64,000 nucleotides of DNA from Lindgomyces ingoldianus (Eukaryota > Ascomycota > Dothideomycetes > Pleosporales > Lindgomycetaceae), in assembly GCF_010093535.1 (NCBI RefSeq), contig NW_022985164.1, positions 1,601,629 to 1,665,628 on the forward strand, read 5' to 3'. The translations under genes and the position numbers were made by a program. Below the pieces are notes generated by a model that saw nothing but the letters and a program-made list of their open reading frames with translations, had not been told where the DNA came from and ran no database searches. Shown piece by piece: positions 1 to 12,204 of the stretch (the first letter of the stretch is position 1; the number at the start of each line of letters is the position of its first letter).

Positions 1-123
1 GGTAGAGGCGGGCTGTTTGATATTGGAGCGTCTGTTCTTTCTGAGGCTAGGTTAGATGCGAGCTACTGGTCCTTAGAGAGGATTGGGTGACGAGAGCGTC
101 TTCAGCATGGTATCACATAACGA

Positions 124-247
124 GGAACATGAACAGAGTAAACTCTGTCTATTAGCCTTCTTGCTAGAACCAGAGAGAGCAGTAGCAAAATACTAATTCC
201 CCCTAAAATACGGCCTTGTCATAATCCCCGTCACATGGTAAGATGCA
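124..247 (+). repeat. dispersed repeat, copy 1
   Basis: This is a degraded copy of a family seen at least six times in the window. It shares the block starting TTCTTGCTAGAA near 158 and ending AAGATGCA at 247, which is 90 bases long, the same spacing as the copy at 11995-12084. The upstream part (AGGAACATGAACA near 124) aligns with the start of other copies. Many substitutions remove any reading frame. Confidence 0.5.
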
Positions 248-1777
248 GTATCCAACGCACTCGTTTCAGGAGTTTGATGGATTTATTCACAAAGGTCACT
301 TCAAGATTAAGACAAATAGGCATTTAGTTAGAGTCGCATATTAGAAACAGGAAGTCCAGGTATAGATCTAGCTTACCCTCTTAAAAATCTGACGGTTTCA
401 CGGAATCCCTCAAAGGCGCAGGACGCCTATTTCCCGTTGTGCGCGCAGCAATGTCAGGTGGCGCACCTAAGCCTTACTTTATTCGTATCGTAATAGCTAG
501 AAAGGGCTCGCACAAATTACGAAATTGTTGAAGGCACTCGTCTTCATTAGAAAATGTGAAGAAGTAATAGGTCCACGGAAGCGGAAACGGTGGAGTGAGG
601 GTTAGCGTAAGCCATTTCAACGCGTTACCCAGTTGGTGAGGCACACTTTCAAGTCGCTAAGTGACATTCCCAAGGTCCACGATTTCTTGGTTGCTGCATC
701 AGCTGGCTCGTAGCATTCATTGTCTAGGGCTTAGGACTCCTGAACAGGGAGCATTAGTAGTGACTGCCGCCACCTCTCGAGTACGTACATGTTCGTAGAT
801 CCATTCACCTTCACTTTGCACCTCTACACTTTCTTGCAGTCCCTTCCGCCATGGTTTAACAATTACAATCGTTCTAATATGCCGTAAGCATATCTTGCTC
901 AGATGTTTCCTTCGACATCCGTTCTTTCGAGTCCTCCTTATCGTCGTGTTGCTATGGGATGCCCTACGTCTTGCGAATATCTTCCAGGCTGAAGCTAGTC
1001 TACAGGCAGCGTCTCTCCCGCAAAGTCACAAGCGTATATACATAGCGGCGTAGCATTGGAGTACTCATAGGATACTGTAAGCCTAGTTGGTGATGCAGTG
1101 GAAGAGTGTTGTATTGATATAGAGCTTCTAGGGCAGCCATGATATATGGAGAGGTACAGGCACTGGTAGATAGTGACTTGGCCTGATTACAGATACTTCA
1201 CAGCCACTAGAATAATGCGCTGTTGGCTTTGCTGGGTGAGCTCGGAATCGAAAATGCCTCTGTAGCTATATATGAGAGCAGGAGCTACGACAATACCACG
1301 GGTGCTCTAACAGAGCTTGACACGACACTGGAGGGGCTCAAAGTCAGGCAAAAGATTGGAGTATCGAACATCTCCCACAAAGATGAGATCACCAAACAAC
1401 CCTCAGGCTATGGATTGACCAGAACGCCGAATTCCTTCCCTAGCAAACCTGCGAGATCAGGTCTAATTACTTCGAGGAAGTAGCGGTCTAAGCGGCGGAG
1501 CTCGCTGCCTTTGTTTCTCAATAACATAGTCTTCTCGTTATGTACCCTATGACTTCCGTGGCTATAAGACAGAGTACTGATCCACGTGCAGCCCAAGGAT
1601 GCTTTTGCATTACTAGATAGCAACAACGGTGCTTATGCCGCGACTTGCTCTCTAGATTTCCCAAAGCCTCCATTCTACGGTGACGCTTTCGCCCTCCGAG
1701 GCTCGCATGGTCACGAAACAGTAATGCAAACGTAGCCCTACTTCCGATCATCGGTGTCCAGACATCGGCAAGTGCAG

Positions 1778-1875
1778 TGGAATATTGGCACGGCGGAATT
1801 AATCAGTCGAGCCTCTGGCTGGAATCATAGAAAATATCAGCAGGACGAAATCTTCTGTCCTGAAATATCCTAGTC
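1778..1875 (+). repeat. dispersed repeat, copy 2
   Basis: It shares TGGAAyATTGGCA, then ATCAGT, then a CTGGCTGGAATCA block and TCTGTCCTGAA with the copies near 12 kb. The alignment to the copy at 12238-12345 is almost without gaps for about 95 bases. Translated in the frame of the better-preserved copy it reads LAGIIENISR, so the coding signal is still recognisable. The 3' third has diverged. Confidence 0.6.
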
Positions 1876-2306
1876 ATGCATAGCCCACCATTGGGAGTAG
1901 TAGTTGGAAATCCTAGTTGGGCCGGACAAAACTTCTCGGACGCTGGGCTATCAGCATGAAAGGGGTCCGATGAAACTAGAATCACGCAAGAACGCATTGG
2001 AAACCGGGTGCGCCAATGATTAACCGGCGTTGGAAGATTTTCGGGTATGCGTAGAGAGGGCTGATGGCGTGAAGGGATGTGGATGTTCATATTGACTCGG
2101 TTGACAGGGCGGTGACCTCAATTGGCGTTGTTTGAACGCACGAAAACGGAGTTAGACACGAAAGGATTCAAGGAGCTGTAGGTATATAGGGAGTTCCTAA
2201 ACGAAGTTGATCAATTGCAATACTCCTAATTGTTGTTCTTGCACGTCTCAATTCGACACAGCTGCTAGCTTTCAGACACCAATTTTGAGCCCTACTATCT
2301 CCCGCA

Positions 2307-3227
2307 ATGACTTCAGACGCACTGATGGATGCTCTAAAAGGTTACAATCGACGTGACAACACTCCGGACTTTGTCAAAACAGTCCATCAAGCACCCTATC
2401 CGGCAATCGATCCTACTAAACCTTCCCTGTCTGCTGCAGGCAAAACGGTTCTCATCACCGGTGGCGCAACTGGCATTGGATATTCTATTGCAAGAAACTT
2501 TGCGGCTGCAAATGCTTCCACAATTATCTTGCTAGCTCGGCGGGCCTCAACCCTAGAAACTGCGTCCGCAGAGCTATCAAAGAAATACCCATCAACACAA
2601 GTCCTAATCTACGCTGTCGACATCTCTAACCCCCAAGCCGTGAGCTCGACATACATATCCGCGACCTCCACAGCTAAAAATCACAGCATCGACATTCTCG
2701 TGCTCTCGGCTGTATACTCGCACCCCCAGGCGGCCATGCTCTCGATCCTCGACTCTGACCTCAGAGCATCCTTCGAAACAAATATCTTCGGCAACCTCGA
2801 CTTGGTCCGCAAATTTATCGCCCTCCCCTCTCCCTCTAACCACCAAAAAACAATCCTCGACGTCTCCAGCGAAGCAATCTTCACTAGCGTCCCTACAACC
2901 GCCGGCTACGGCGCCTCCAAATATGGACTCACGTTCCTATTAAGACATATCCAAGCCGATAATCCAGCGCTACGTATCCATTCGTTCCACCCAGGAGCTA
3001 TTTGGACGCCGATGGTAGAGAAAGTTGGGGTTAAGAAAAGCCACGTTGAGAGTTTGTTGGATGATGAGGGATTGCCGGGGGGGTTTGCAGTGTGGTTGGC
3101 AGGGCCTGAGGCGGAATTTTTGAAGGGTAGGATGGTGTTTGCCAAGTGGGATGTTGAGGATTTGGTCAGGAATAGGGAGCTGTTTGAGAGGGATGGGAAG
3201 CTCGCGACGGTTTCTCTGAAATTTTAG
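2307..3227 (+). CDS. short-chain dehydrogenase/reductase (SDR), 306 aa
   Basis: Intronless gene for a classical SDR-type NAD(P)-dependent oxidoreductase. The dinucleotide-binding motif TGGATGIG lies at residues 51-58, and the active-site pair YxxxK appears as YGASK at 201-205. A DVSSEA strand near 185-190 supplies the expected catalytic serine. The usual NAG motif after strand 4 is replaced by LSA, which is common in divergent fungal members. An N-terminal extension of about 45 residues precedes the Rossmann fold; there is no signal peptide. The chosen ATG is the first in frame after an upstream stop. Substrate cannot be told from sequence: fungal relatives act on polyketides, sugars, steroids or small ketones. 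No clustered biosynthetic neighbours are present. The family call is firm; the specific function is unknown. Confidence 0.9.
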   Translation: MTSDALMDALKGYNRRDNTPDFVKTVHQAPYPAIDPTKPSLSAAGKTVLITGGATGIGYSIARNFAAANASTIILLARRASTLETASAELSKKYPSTQVLIYAVDISNPQAVSSTYISATSTAKNHSIDILVLSAVYSHPQAAMLSILDSDLRASFETNIFGNLDLVRKFIALPSPSNHQKTILDVSSEAIFTSVPTTAGYGASKYGLTFLLRHIQADNPALRIHSFHPGAIWTPMVEKVGVKKSHVESLLDDEGLPGGFAVWLAGPEAEFLKGRMVFAKWDVEDLVRNRELFERDGKLATVSLKF

Positions 3228-5792
3228 AAGGCGGGTTCCCAACCTCGTAGTTGCCGTCTAAGATAGTTTGCATTAACCATCAGCATCTTCTTCGTCCAAA
3301 AGCCATCAGCTGACCCCGGACTCAGACTTGTGTACACTTTCCTTACCTACTCAATCTGGTGGCAATGTAATAGTAGCGCCATTTTCAGCGTTATTGCCTT
3401 TTTATAGGGCTTCCAAGCTAAATAGTAATCGAGTCGTTGAGCTCCAATGTGTTTCGGTGGGCTATGTGTCACCACAAGAGAGAGAAATCTGAGGTAATCG
3501 CCTTCAAGGCTGCCTTCGAAGCGATAGTATGTATATCTTGCTGAGGGAGATCTCATCATTTTCGGCAATGGCAAGTTTCAGTTCGGCCTTGATTTTTCCA
3601 ACGGCTTGAAGGGCTGCTGAAATGATTATGGGTGATTCATCCTTAGTCATGTCGCTGCGATGTAGGATGACGTCGTATTCGGAATAAGAGGGTAGTTTAG
3701 AATTGGGCGTGTCCGATGAGGAACTTGCCTGAAATGGTGGTGGGTGTCGCCTAGTGTTGTTCTGTTGAAAGAGATGGTAATCGGGATACGGAGTGGGAAT
3801 GCTTCAAGGGTTAGATGACCATTTTCGAAGATAGTTGGTGATCTGAAAAGAATGGTTAAGATGGTGGTGCTGGACCGCGGTGGTGGATCGCGATGATGCT
3901 GGTGTGGTACAGTGAAGTTGAAAAAGAAGAAGATATGGCCGGATAGAAGCCGTCTTATACTGTGGACCAAAGGATGCCATTTCAAATCGAAGAAAATGGC
4001 TGTCAGCCAATAAGTCTTGACTCAAGACGTAATTGTGCATGTCACCGGTTCCACGGTTGAGCACATACGACACCATGCACATGTCAGAACCCCCACCCTG
4101 GGAGCCTCAAGCCATGAACCAAAAACGAGGAGCAGCCTTGACGTAATCAAGACTTGAGAAAGGGTTTTCAATTCGGATCCTCACGCGGCTGAATTGTTGG
4201 GCCTGGTGAAGACAGTTGGAAAAACTAAGACTTTAGCTCATTTCTGCGGTCTTGCTTATATAGCGCTCTAGTTAACGTGTGGTGGACAAATAATAAGAGG
4301 TGTTCTCTGAATTGAGGGTAATATGGCAATGTACGAAGGATCCCCAGGGAGCTTTAGTAGAAAGGATAAGATCTATCAAACATCTTGCGGGATTTCGGGG
4401 TAGTGCTGTGAAGATACGCACTGCAAGCTAGTTGAGTTGAGGAAGGAATTATCAATGCATGTTCAGCATCCTCAACAAGGTTGTTCTAATCCATTAACGT
4501 CTCCCCAGCACTACTGTTCCGAAATGTAACATCAGAAAATATGCTTTCGTCTCACCCTTTCAACCCAACATAAATAGATAAGATAGCCATGCCCACATCT
4601 CGAATCCGCCTCGCCCTCCTGGTAACCCTCAAAAGGCGTTTGCGGCCTCATCCCCTGCACGGACTTTCGATGCACACAGCATTCTTAGATGGCGCAAGGT
4701 TAGATAAATAGTTGTCGGTGTTAACGGATCGCGGTAGTTCGCCGAACCTTCATCCTAAAATGGCGCCTACTCGTCCGATTTTCGAATTCACTAAATAAAA
4801 TGGGCTCATAGTCTTCATTCAATACATAGCTGTGTCCATTGACGACGCGGGTATTGCTTTACCGATAGATCTCGTCAAGCGCGGTGGTGAAGCGGTGCCT
4901 TGCCTGATTAACGATCGGACAGCTTTTGGGGAGATCTTCGTGGCCACGATGTTGGATCTCTGGCGAATAGAAGCTTTTGTGGTGACCAAGCCTGACGAGA
5001 GGAAAGAGGAGAGAGGAGTTGGACGATTTCGTTTAGCTCACTGGCCGGATGGCTAAAGAGGCCAAGAATATGACATGATGGAGCTACTTGATATGCCTCT
5101 TGAGCAGCTTCAGGATCAACGAAGTGGGTTTCAAGACATCTTTGAACAAGCAACGAGCACCAGACGTCTTGCTTAAAACGGTGCGCTGAGGTGGGTGTGG
5201 AGGGTCGAACTAGTGCCGAAACTGTGTCTCATTCAACGACACCTGAAGAGATCCAGAAGAACGGGCAACAAATATCAGGCTCATTTCCCATAAATAGTGA
5301 ATTAAGCAAAAGACGACTGGGGTAGCGGGAAGGCTGAAAGCTAATGCAAGAAGCATACGTCTCAATCCATAATACGAAGGCAGAAGCGAGCCCGAGGTAA
5401 CGCCCCACCCCACGGCTATCGCGAAAATGTGTGGATGGGTGGTGTTGCGGGCGTGAAGAACAACGCGATGCGCCGAGGCTTAAATCCGATGCCCCTGCAG
5501 CCACGCTAGCCGTCTTCGGCCGCGCCTCTCTCCCTCCTCGCCAACCTCACCTACCTCAGGTGCAGAATCGCGTCTTCATCCCATCGCCCCATGCCGCCAG
5601 CGCTCTCTCGCAGCTACCTCGCATAAACACCCTCACCTCACCGATGCTATATCCGCGATCCGCCTGCCTGGTGTGTATGCGCTCGCGGTAGCCCGCTGTC
5701 GGACAGATTGCATCAGCGTCCGGGCGCGTTGAATCCACACCACTACTATTCACCATTTGTTCACCCTCTGTCCACCCTCCACATTCTTTGAC
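3228..5792. other. 2.6 kb intergenic stretch
   Basis: No gene could be supported on either strand. Open stretches of 60-140 codons exist (for example minus strand 3647-4082 and both strands at 4830-5500), but none shows a domain, a plausible start context with downstream splicing, or family resemblance. The last 350 bases are GC- and pyrimidine-rich and probably form the promoter and 5' leader of the PHD-finger gene that starts at 5793. Confidence 0.45.
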
Positions 5793-8700
5793 ATGGCGCC
5801 AATTCCTGGGACTCCAAAGAAACGACCACGCACCTCGGGACGGCCGCCGAAACGCGCTGTCTCTGATTCAGCTCCTCCCCTCAAAAAGCGCAGATATATT
5901 CCCGGCGGACCTGGCGGTGGCGGGCGATACGTAGACGAGGACGGAATAGAAACCCCAGTTGGAGGCACCGGGCCTGGTGGATACGCATATATTGGGCCTC
6001 GCGGACGCATCGGACGGTTGAATGCCGAGAAACAGGGCATCGCAGTCCCTGCGTCCTCGCCTTCAGGACCGTACACCCGCCCACGACGTGAAAGGCCGTC
6101 TGCTGGGCCCAGGTCGAGCTCGGCCGCTGCTGTTGCTGCTGCGGTGGCCCAGAACGATGGATACAAGCCCCGCGAGGAGCGGGGTTGGGAGGAATTTCAT
6201 CAGGATCTAGATCTCGACGCAGACTTTCCAGTGCTAAGCGCAGACCAGGTGGACGGCATAAGCCCAGCGGATTCGACTCCCGCGACGCCAAACAACGGCG
6301 TGACCTCGGGACAGTATACCGTCGACGGTGGGGCGTCCGCAATCCTGGATGAAGCTCTCCGCGCGCAACAAGCCACTCAGGCTGGTGATGGCGTGGATAG
6401 CGATACAGTCGCGATTGGAAGGACCAATGGAGCTTATACGACACCCGGAAAGCGACGCCCCGGCCGCCCTGCTCGGAACAAGCTTGATTCCATGCTCTCC
6501 GGTCTTGGATCCCCACCAGCACCACGCATCCAACCTCTACCGACTATGAACCCGAAAGAGAAACTAAACCTACCGAAACCGCACTGCATCGAGGTCGATC
6601 CGTTCGCAAAGTTTGAGCAGAGCGAGGGCGTTCAGATAAACTATGTCGACCGGACCATGGCAAGTCTTGGGTATCAGGAAAGCGAGATATTCATAAAGCC
6701 AGAAAAGAATCTAATTCGGCTGGCAGAGGGCTCTATCGAAGAAGACCTCGATCTGACGTTGAGAACGGCCAGCGATGGCGGGTCCAGCGCAGTTACGGTT
6801 GGACGCGTTGAATATGATATGGATGAGCAGGATGATCGGTGGCTAGAACAACTCAACGCGCAGAGAAAGGAAGAAGGTGTCGAGGCAATTAAACCTGCAA
6901 TATTCGAGGTCACCATTACTCAGATCGAGAAAGAGTGGCATGCCCTGGAGAAACGTAAGTCTCGGAACTCTCACTCTCGCGAGCTGTCCAGACTAAATTG
7001 TTTGTAGGCATCCCCAAGCCAAATCCAAAACCACCGCAGACCCATCGGCCGCGATCAAGTTCAGCAGCAGCGGTCAATGGTGAAGCTGCAGGCCAAGGTG
7101 AGGAACAGGATACCAAGTGTGCCATATGCGACGATGGCGATTGCGAAAACACAAATGCCATTGTGTTCTGCGATGGGTGCGATCTTGCAGTGCATCAAGA
7201 ATGTTACGGGGTGCCGTTCATACCAGAAGGGCAATGGCTCTGTCGCCGTTGTCAGCTAGTGGGGCGCGGGACCCCTGTTAGTGAGCATCCGGTAAGTCTC
7301 GTCGTCTTCCGCTATTCGTGCCCCTTGCTGACCCTCATAGGGCTGCATATTCTGTCCAAATATAGACGGGGCATTCAAACAGACCACGACGATGAAATGG
7401 GCCCACCTGCTCTGCGCATTATGGATACCAGAAGTCTCTCTTGGCAATACCACCTTCCAGGAGCCCGTGCAGGACGTGGAAAAGGTTCCAAAGACACGCT
7501 GGAAATTGGTGAGCATCTGAGTATTCTTTGAAAATGATTTAATTAGCCTAACAGTTGTTGTAGTCCTGCTACATTTGCAAACAGAAGATGGGTGCATGTA
7601 TTCAATGCGGGCATAAGTCATGTTTTGAGGCCTTCCACGTTACCTGTGCTCGTAGGGCTCAGTTGTGCTTGCGCATGAAGTCATCGCATTCGCAAGGATC
7701 ACTGGATGCGAGCGTGCTCAAAGCCTTTTGTGACAAGCATTCCCCTTCGGATTGGAAGAGAGAGAACGATGTGGAGGGTGCGACACGAGTTGCAAAGCAA
7801 TTCTACCGATCCACCATGCGTCACGTTCGCTGGGGCGATAGTCAAGCGTATGCTCTGTCGATAGGTTCCACACAGCCAGTACCCTCTGTCGAAGGAGTTG
7901 ATGATACCACCATGGATCCTGAAGTCGCTGGAAGCAATAAACGTAAGCGAGGGCCGCCTGTTAAATCGTGGCGGCTACCGTCAGGAGCACCAGTAGTTCC
8001 TCAAGCCGTCTACCATAATGTGGAGAATGCGCTTATTAAGTTTGCTGTCCGAAAACGAAAAGAGTTCGTTCAGGAAGCATGCAAATACTGGACGCTAAAA
8101 CGAGAAGCCCGGCGAGGTGCCGCGCTGCTGAAGCGCCTTCAACTCCAAATGGAGGCCTTCTCCTCTATGGAAATCACTCGGCGCAACTTTGCAGGCATGG
8201 GTGCTGCAGGTAGACCGAGGCTTCAGCGCCGCATAGAATTCGCAGAGCGTCTCGAGGATGACATGGAACAGATCCGGATGCTTTGCAAGCACGTCAGAGA
8301 ACGGGAGGCCGCCAAATTGAGGGACGTCAAACTTCTCAAAACGATCATCGACACTGTATACTTTCCTATTCCGCCACTTCTTTGGCCTATTCTTGAGAAG
8401 GCGTTAAAGTAAGTGTACTTGTACAACGCTTGCCTTTCAGCTATACTAACATTTGCCTAGTAACGATAGCAAAAACATTTTTACTGATGGGTTTAATACT
8501 ATCCAAACGAAACTTGATGAGAAGTTCTATACATCCGTCTCAGCATTCAACGACGACATGGCGGCAGTTTTCAGCTCCGTTCTTGGCTTCGCGAAGATCT
8601 CGAATCTAGACAATGCAGAGAATGAGTTAAGTGGGGTGGCCCATAGCTCGTTAACGTCAGAACAAAAGGAGCTAAAGAAGCACACCAAGCGCATCATGAG

Positions 8701-9451
8701 GGCTATAGCAGGTCCGCTCGAAATCGCTCAACGAAAAGAGTCTGACTTAGCCGGGAGGCCCTACGAAAAGGACTTGCCCGACCTCGAAGCCTTGCTCAAC
8801 CAGAGGTTGCGACACCAGCCGAGCACTTCCAACGGTGATGATGGAGCTGTTCGGGCTACTACGGAGAGTGATCCTGTTGGCAAAGCTGAAGATGGCATGC
8901 AGGACCAACAAAGCACAATCAATGTGATTAGAGACGAGGAGCTCGAGGGTAAGGCAAAGGAAAACGATATTCATCTCGCTCCTACGCCTGACGAGAGTTC
9001 GGGGAATCAGCATCTTAATCGGCACGACGAAGACGCTGATGAAGAAGCCATTGCTGCGCAGATTAGTCAAGATCTGTTGCCTAGCACTGACCAAGCCCAT
9101 GCTGATGCGATGGAAGTCGATCAGGTTGGACACGGTCGTGGTGCAGCGCCTCTCACTCCCCCAACATCCGTGAAGGACCTGCTTGCGCCCCTTGCGAATG
9201 GTGGCATACCTTGGTACATGGAGGTATTTGATCCAGAGGGCACAACAATCCACGACGAGAGGTGGACAGGGAGAGAAGTGCTTCGAGATTTGAGTGAGGA
9301 GTTGTCAGAGTTGGACGACGACGAGCTCAACGGCCTTGCGGATGCGGAAGATTTCCAGCCGACGGATGGAACAGTACCGGAAACAATTGTTTCAGAATCA
9401 CTTCAGAAGGCTGCGCGGAAACAGAAGAAACGTTGGAGGGGTTATAGATGA
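5793..9451 (+). CDS. NTO1: NTO1-like PHD-finger chromatin reader (NuA3 / BRPF family), 1149 aa
   Basis: Five exons: 5793-6954, 7008-7291, 7341-7508, 7564-8408, 8461-9451. All introns are GT-AG and all junctions keep phase; the last intron has a perfect ACTAAC branch site. The protein starts [13 protein letters not shown] and has a basic, disordered N-terminus. Next comes an Enhancer-of-polycomb-like segment (around residues 265-390, with [11 protein letters not shown]), then a C4HC3 PHD finger from C425 (CAICDDGDC...[14 protein letters not shown]), and an extended zinc-knuckle PHD (GCIFCPN...HLLCALW...CYICKQK...[10 protein letters not shown]). This PHD-knuckle-PHD order is diagnostic of BRPF/Nto1, the scaffold of the NuA3 histone H3 acetyltransferase that reads histone H3 tails. 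A region near the exon 4/5 join ([12 protein letters not shown]) resembles a worn bromodomain. The C-terminus is acidic. It acts in the nucleus. Confidence 0.9.
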
Positions 9452-10089
9452 AGGTTTAATCTTTTTTCGGCCTCTGGGCATGCGGCTTTCCGCCATGCCC
9501 GTTCTTGTACTATGTCGGCATTTGTAAAGTATTCTGGCTCTGAATCATTGGGAGGCGCTGGTGTTTATTGCTTTTTACCTGAAGTGCAGGTGAAAGTACA
9601 GGTGCAGCTGGGTGTGGTATTGGGTTTAATGCGTGGTGTTCAATACTTAGCGTCATGCGAGACTCCCGTTGTCGTTTAGTGCTTGCACAGGTAGAATTTT
9701 CCCAGAGGATTTCCCGTCGCGAACAAGAATTTGCCCTGACAGGCTGTGATTAAAATACCGTGGACGTGGTAAATAAACTAGGGCGGTGAATGAGGCTTAC
9801 CCTCCAAGGCTCCTTCACCTCTCAGCTCTCGCTTGGCTGCGCCTTCGCTTTGTTCCCTCATCAACACTTCATCTCACGCCTGCACCTTCACTCCTTACTT
9901 TATAAATAACAGACAGGTCCCCCAACCTCTCTCATCCTCTCCCCCCCCTACCCCTTCGTTCAACTTCTCACCGCGGCAGCCTCGCAGTTGCAGTCAACCC
10001 AGCGCGCGGCTTTTGTGACCAGGCTCGCGTCGACCAGTCACCGAAATTTTCCAGCCTGACAAACACTCCCAACCCACCAACTAATCAGC
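9452..10089. other. intergenic spacer between NTO1-like and RRM genes
   Basis: About 640 bases with no coding support. It holds the 3' flank of the NTO1-like gene and the promoter of the RRM gene. The region 9835-10018 is open in one frame but is pyrimidine-rich low-complexity sequence, not a credible gene. Confidence 0.6.
9898..9960 (+). promoter_or_regulatory. TATA element and CT-rich tract upstream of the RRM gene
   Basis: A TATAAATAA sits at 9901-9909, followed by a pyrimidine run with eight consecutive C at about 9941-9949, some 130-190 bases upstream of the RRM gene start. In filamentous fungi, TATA followed by CT-rich tracts is typical of strongly expressed genes, with transcription often starting just downstream. 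The assignment is by position and composition only. Confidence 0.45.
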
Positions 10090-11178
10090 ATGGCTTCCAT
10101 AGAGTACGACGCTGAGCCCCGTGGCTATGATGGTATGTTTGCTTCTACTCTGCGACACGACTTCGCACTCCCTTCTGCAGCCTTCGCCAACTCAACTCGT
10201 GCCTAGATGAGCCTCGTGGCTACGACCGTGATCGTAGCCGATCTCCCCGTGGCGAGCGTCGTGACACTGACGATGCTCGAGCTCGCAGCGCGTCTCCCAA
10301 CGGTCGCGACAGCCGGTAAGCAGTAGTTCCTAGTCAAAGGGTGAAGAGCGAAGGACCTCAGCTAACGGCGACCCAGTGGCCCACCGCCCCCTTCTCGCTC
10401 CGAAGATGACGAAGGCTCTGTCAACCCAGGCTCGAACCTCTTCGTGACCGGAATCCACCCCAGCCTGACCGAAGAAGATGTAACCCAGATGTTCGAGAAG
10501 TTCGGCGAGGTAGAGAAGTGTAACATCATGCGTGACCCTCATACCAAGGAATCGCGTGGCTTCGGCTTTGTCAAGATGGTGACCTCAGACGGAGCCGACG
10601 CAGCCAAGGATGGTCTTCAAGGTGAGGTCCACCAAGGCAGGACTCTGAGTATTGAGAAGGCTCGTCGTGCCCGTCCGCGCACCCCGACCCCGGGCAAGTA
10701 TTACGGTCCCCCGAAGCGTGGTGAGTTCCCGACCCAGCCTTCCTTTGAGGCCCAGAGCTTATCCATCATCACAGAATTCCGAGGCCGTGGAGGGCGCTTT
10801 GGCGATCGCTACGAGGACCGGCGCGGAGGAGGAGGTGGCGGCTATGGTCGACGAGATGACTACGGCGGAGGCTATCGTGGCTCCCGTTATGGTGATCGCG
10901 AGGACCGTGGGTACCGCCGTGACCGAGACGACTACGGCCCGCGCGGAGTTGATCGCTATGCTTCTCGTGACGACCGCTACTCTAGTAGCCGTGGCGACAG
11001 CCGTGGTGACGACCGTCGGGGTGGAGGAGGCGGCGGATACTACGACCGGCCCCCGCCACCACCAGCAGGTGGATCAGCAGGCTACGGCGATGCTCCTCCT
11101 CCTCGCCCAGAGGCCTACAGCGGCAGCGGCGGCCGTTCATACGACGACCGTGGTGATTATTATCGAGACTACCGATAA
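10090..11178 (+). CDS. SR-like single-RRM RNA-binding protein, 299 aa (317 aa if the last intron is kept)
   Basis: Exons 10090-10132, 10207-10315, 10377-10720 and 10775-11178. The N-terminus is Arg/Ser-rich (DRDRSRSPRGERR). A single RNA recognition motif follows, with RNP2 LFVTGI and RNP1 RGFGFVKM. The C-terminal half is a long RGG/DRYxx/RDDY low-complexity tail rich in Gly, Arg, Tyr and Asp, ending near DYYRDYR. This RS-RRM-RS/RGG order matches fungal transformer-2-like SR ribonucleoproteins that act in pre-mRNA splicing in the nucleus. The fourth-exon junction removes 54 bases (donor GTGAGT at 10721, acceptor ACAG at 10771-10774), a multiple of three without a stop, so retention would add 18 residues in frame. 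I favour splicing because of the strong donor and typical length. The early short exons are supported by phase and by continuity of the RS region. Confidence 0.85.
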
Positions 11179-11915
11179 GCCTCCCGCTGACCCTCCTAGA
11201 TCCCAAGCGGTACTAGGAAACTAAAGAGTGCTCGAGTCCGGGCATCCTGAGTTGGGCATCACTCTTGAACGACTGGCTTCCCCTTCATATGTAACCTTCC
11301 CCCAATTTCTTTATCTGCGAACGGTTTAATGCGGCTTTACCTCGGAAGATGCGTCCTAAAAAAGTATATCGATCTGGCTTTTGACGGCGGAGCAGGGTGG
11401 TGTGCTTCGAGAGCATTCCCCATCCTGTAATACGGCGTCTTTTCATCACGGTCTTCGGCACTCGGTGGGGTTTCCTATGGAGAATTGCAACACTGCGGTA
11501 AAGGCTCTTAACGCCACAACTTTTGGCACCCTGGGGAGCATAATTCGGCACCAAATTGTACTACTACACATTCCCCTTGCGAGATGACCCTGGGACGTCA
11601 AAGATAATTAGTCGTCACCACGTCAACACCCTCAGCACTATCTTGATTTCACACAATGTCTTATCTGGCAAGATCGGCTCTTCAGCAGCTGCTAAATAAC
11701 GACCAATCTTCCCAGCATGCCGCTCCGCTCCAGTATATCAGTAATGGGACATGCAATAAACGACCCTCGGCCTGACTCACCTGGGCTGGTCATGGAGTTT
11801 CAAGACCTCCTACACGCACTGTTTGACACCCAACCCGCCAACGCAAATTTTCAGCGGTAAGCACACAACGATCGAGCAGCAATAAAACATCACACCATGC
11901 CATGTCAACCCTCGT

Positions 11916-12084
11916 GACGACAGTCTCCGCAAATATGGCATATTTGCACCTCCCATGGAATATGAACACGATGGCTTTGATCGGTTAAACAAGGCTCTTA
12001 CTGGAATCAGGGAGAACGTCAACAGGATGCAGATATCTGTCCTGAACTTCCTCTGCCATGTCCCACGTTCGGTGACGAGATGCA
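11916..12084 (+). repeat. dispersed repeat, copy 3 (best-preserved frame)
   Basis: This copy keeps an open frame through the core and reads FDRLNKALTGIREN followed by VNRMQISVLNFL. It shares GCAtATTtGCACCT, TGGAAT and TTTGATCGGTTAAAC blocks with copy 4, and the CTGTCCTGAA to GAGATGCA segment with the copies at 28.8 and 57.0 kb. One single-base shift separates the upstream part (HLPWNM) from the core frame, so it too is a relic or a fragment. Confidence 0.65.
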
Positions 12085-12204
12085 ATAAGTCACATTGCGC
12101 GGTGCTGCCGAGCGCGGCTCCAACCCAACAGTGCTTGACCCGTGTGCTTTTCGAGATTCACAGCCCGGGCACAGACCAAGGTGCGTCGCCCCCTTTCTTT
12201 CGTT

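Larger units (their letters stand above)
1..2306. other. gene-poor left flank
   Basis: No intact gene is visible in this 2.3 kb. All open stretches are short (under 100 codons), overlap on both strands and lack recognisable motifs or a convincing splice structure. The stretch holds two degraded copies of the dispersed repeat described separately (about 124-247 and 1778-1875). A TATA-like GGTATATAGG lies near 2180, roughly 125 bases before the start of the dehydrogenase gene that follows, and could serve its promoter. Confidence 0.5.

Noticed and set aside
1223..1483. Possible flavin monooxygenase fragment (GIENASVAIYESRSYDN)
   Set aside because: Resemblance to the FAD-binding strand is limited to about 15 residues, no GxGxxG motif precedes it, and both flanks are decayed.
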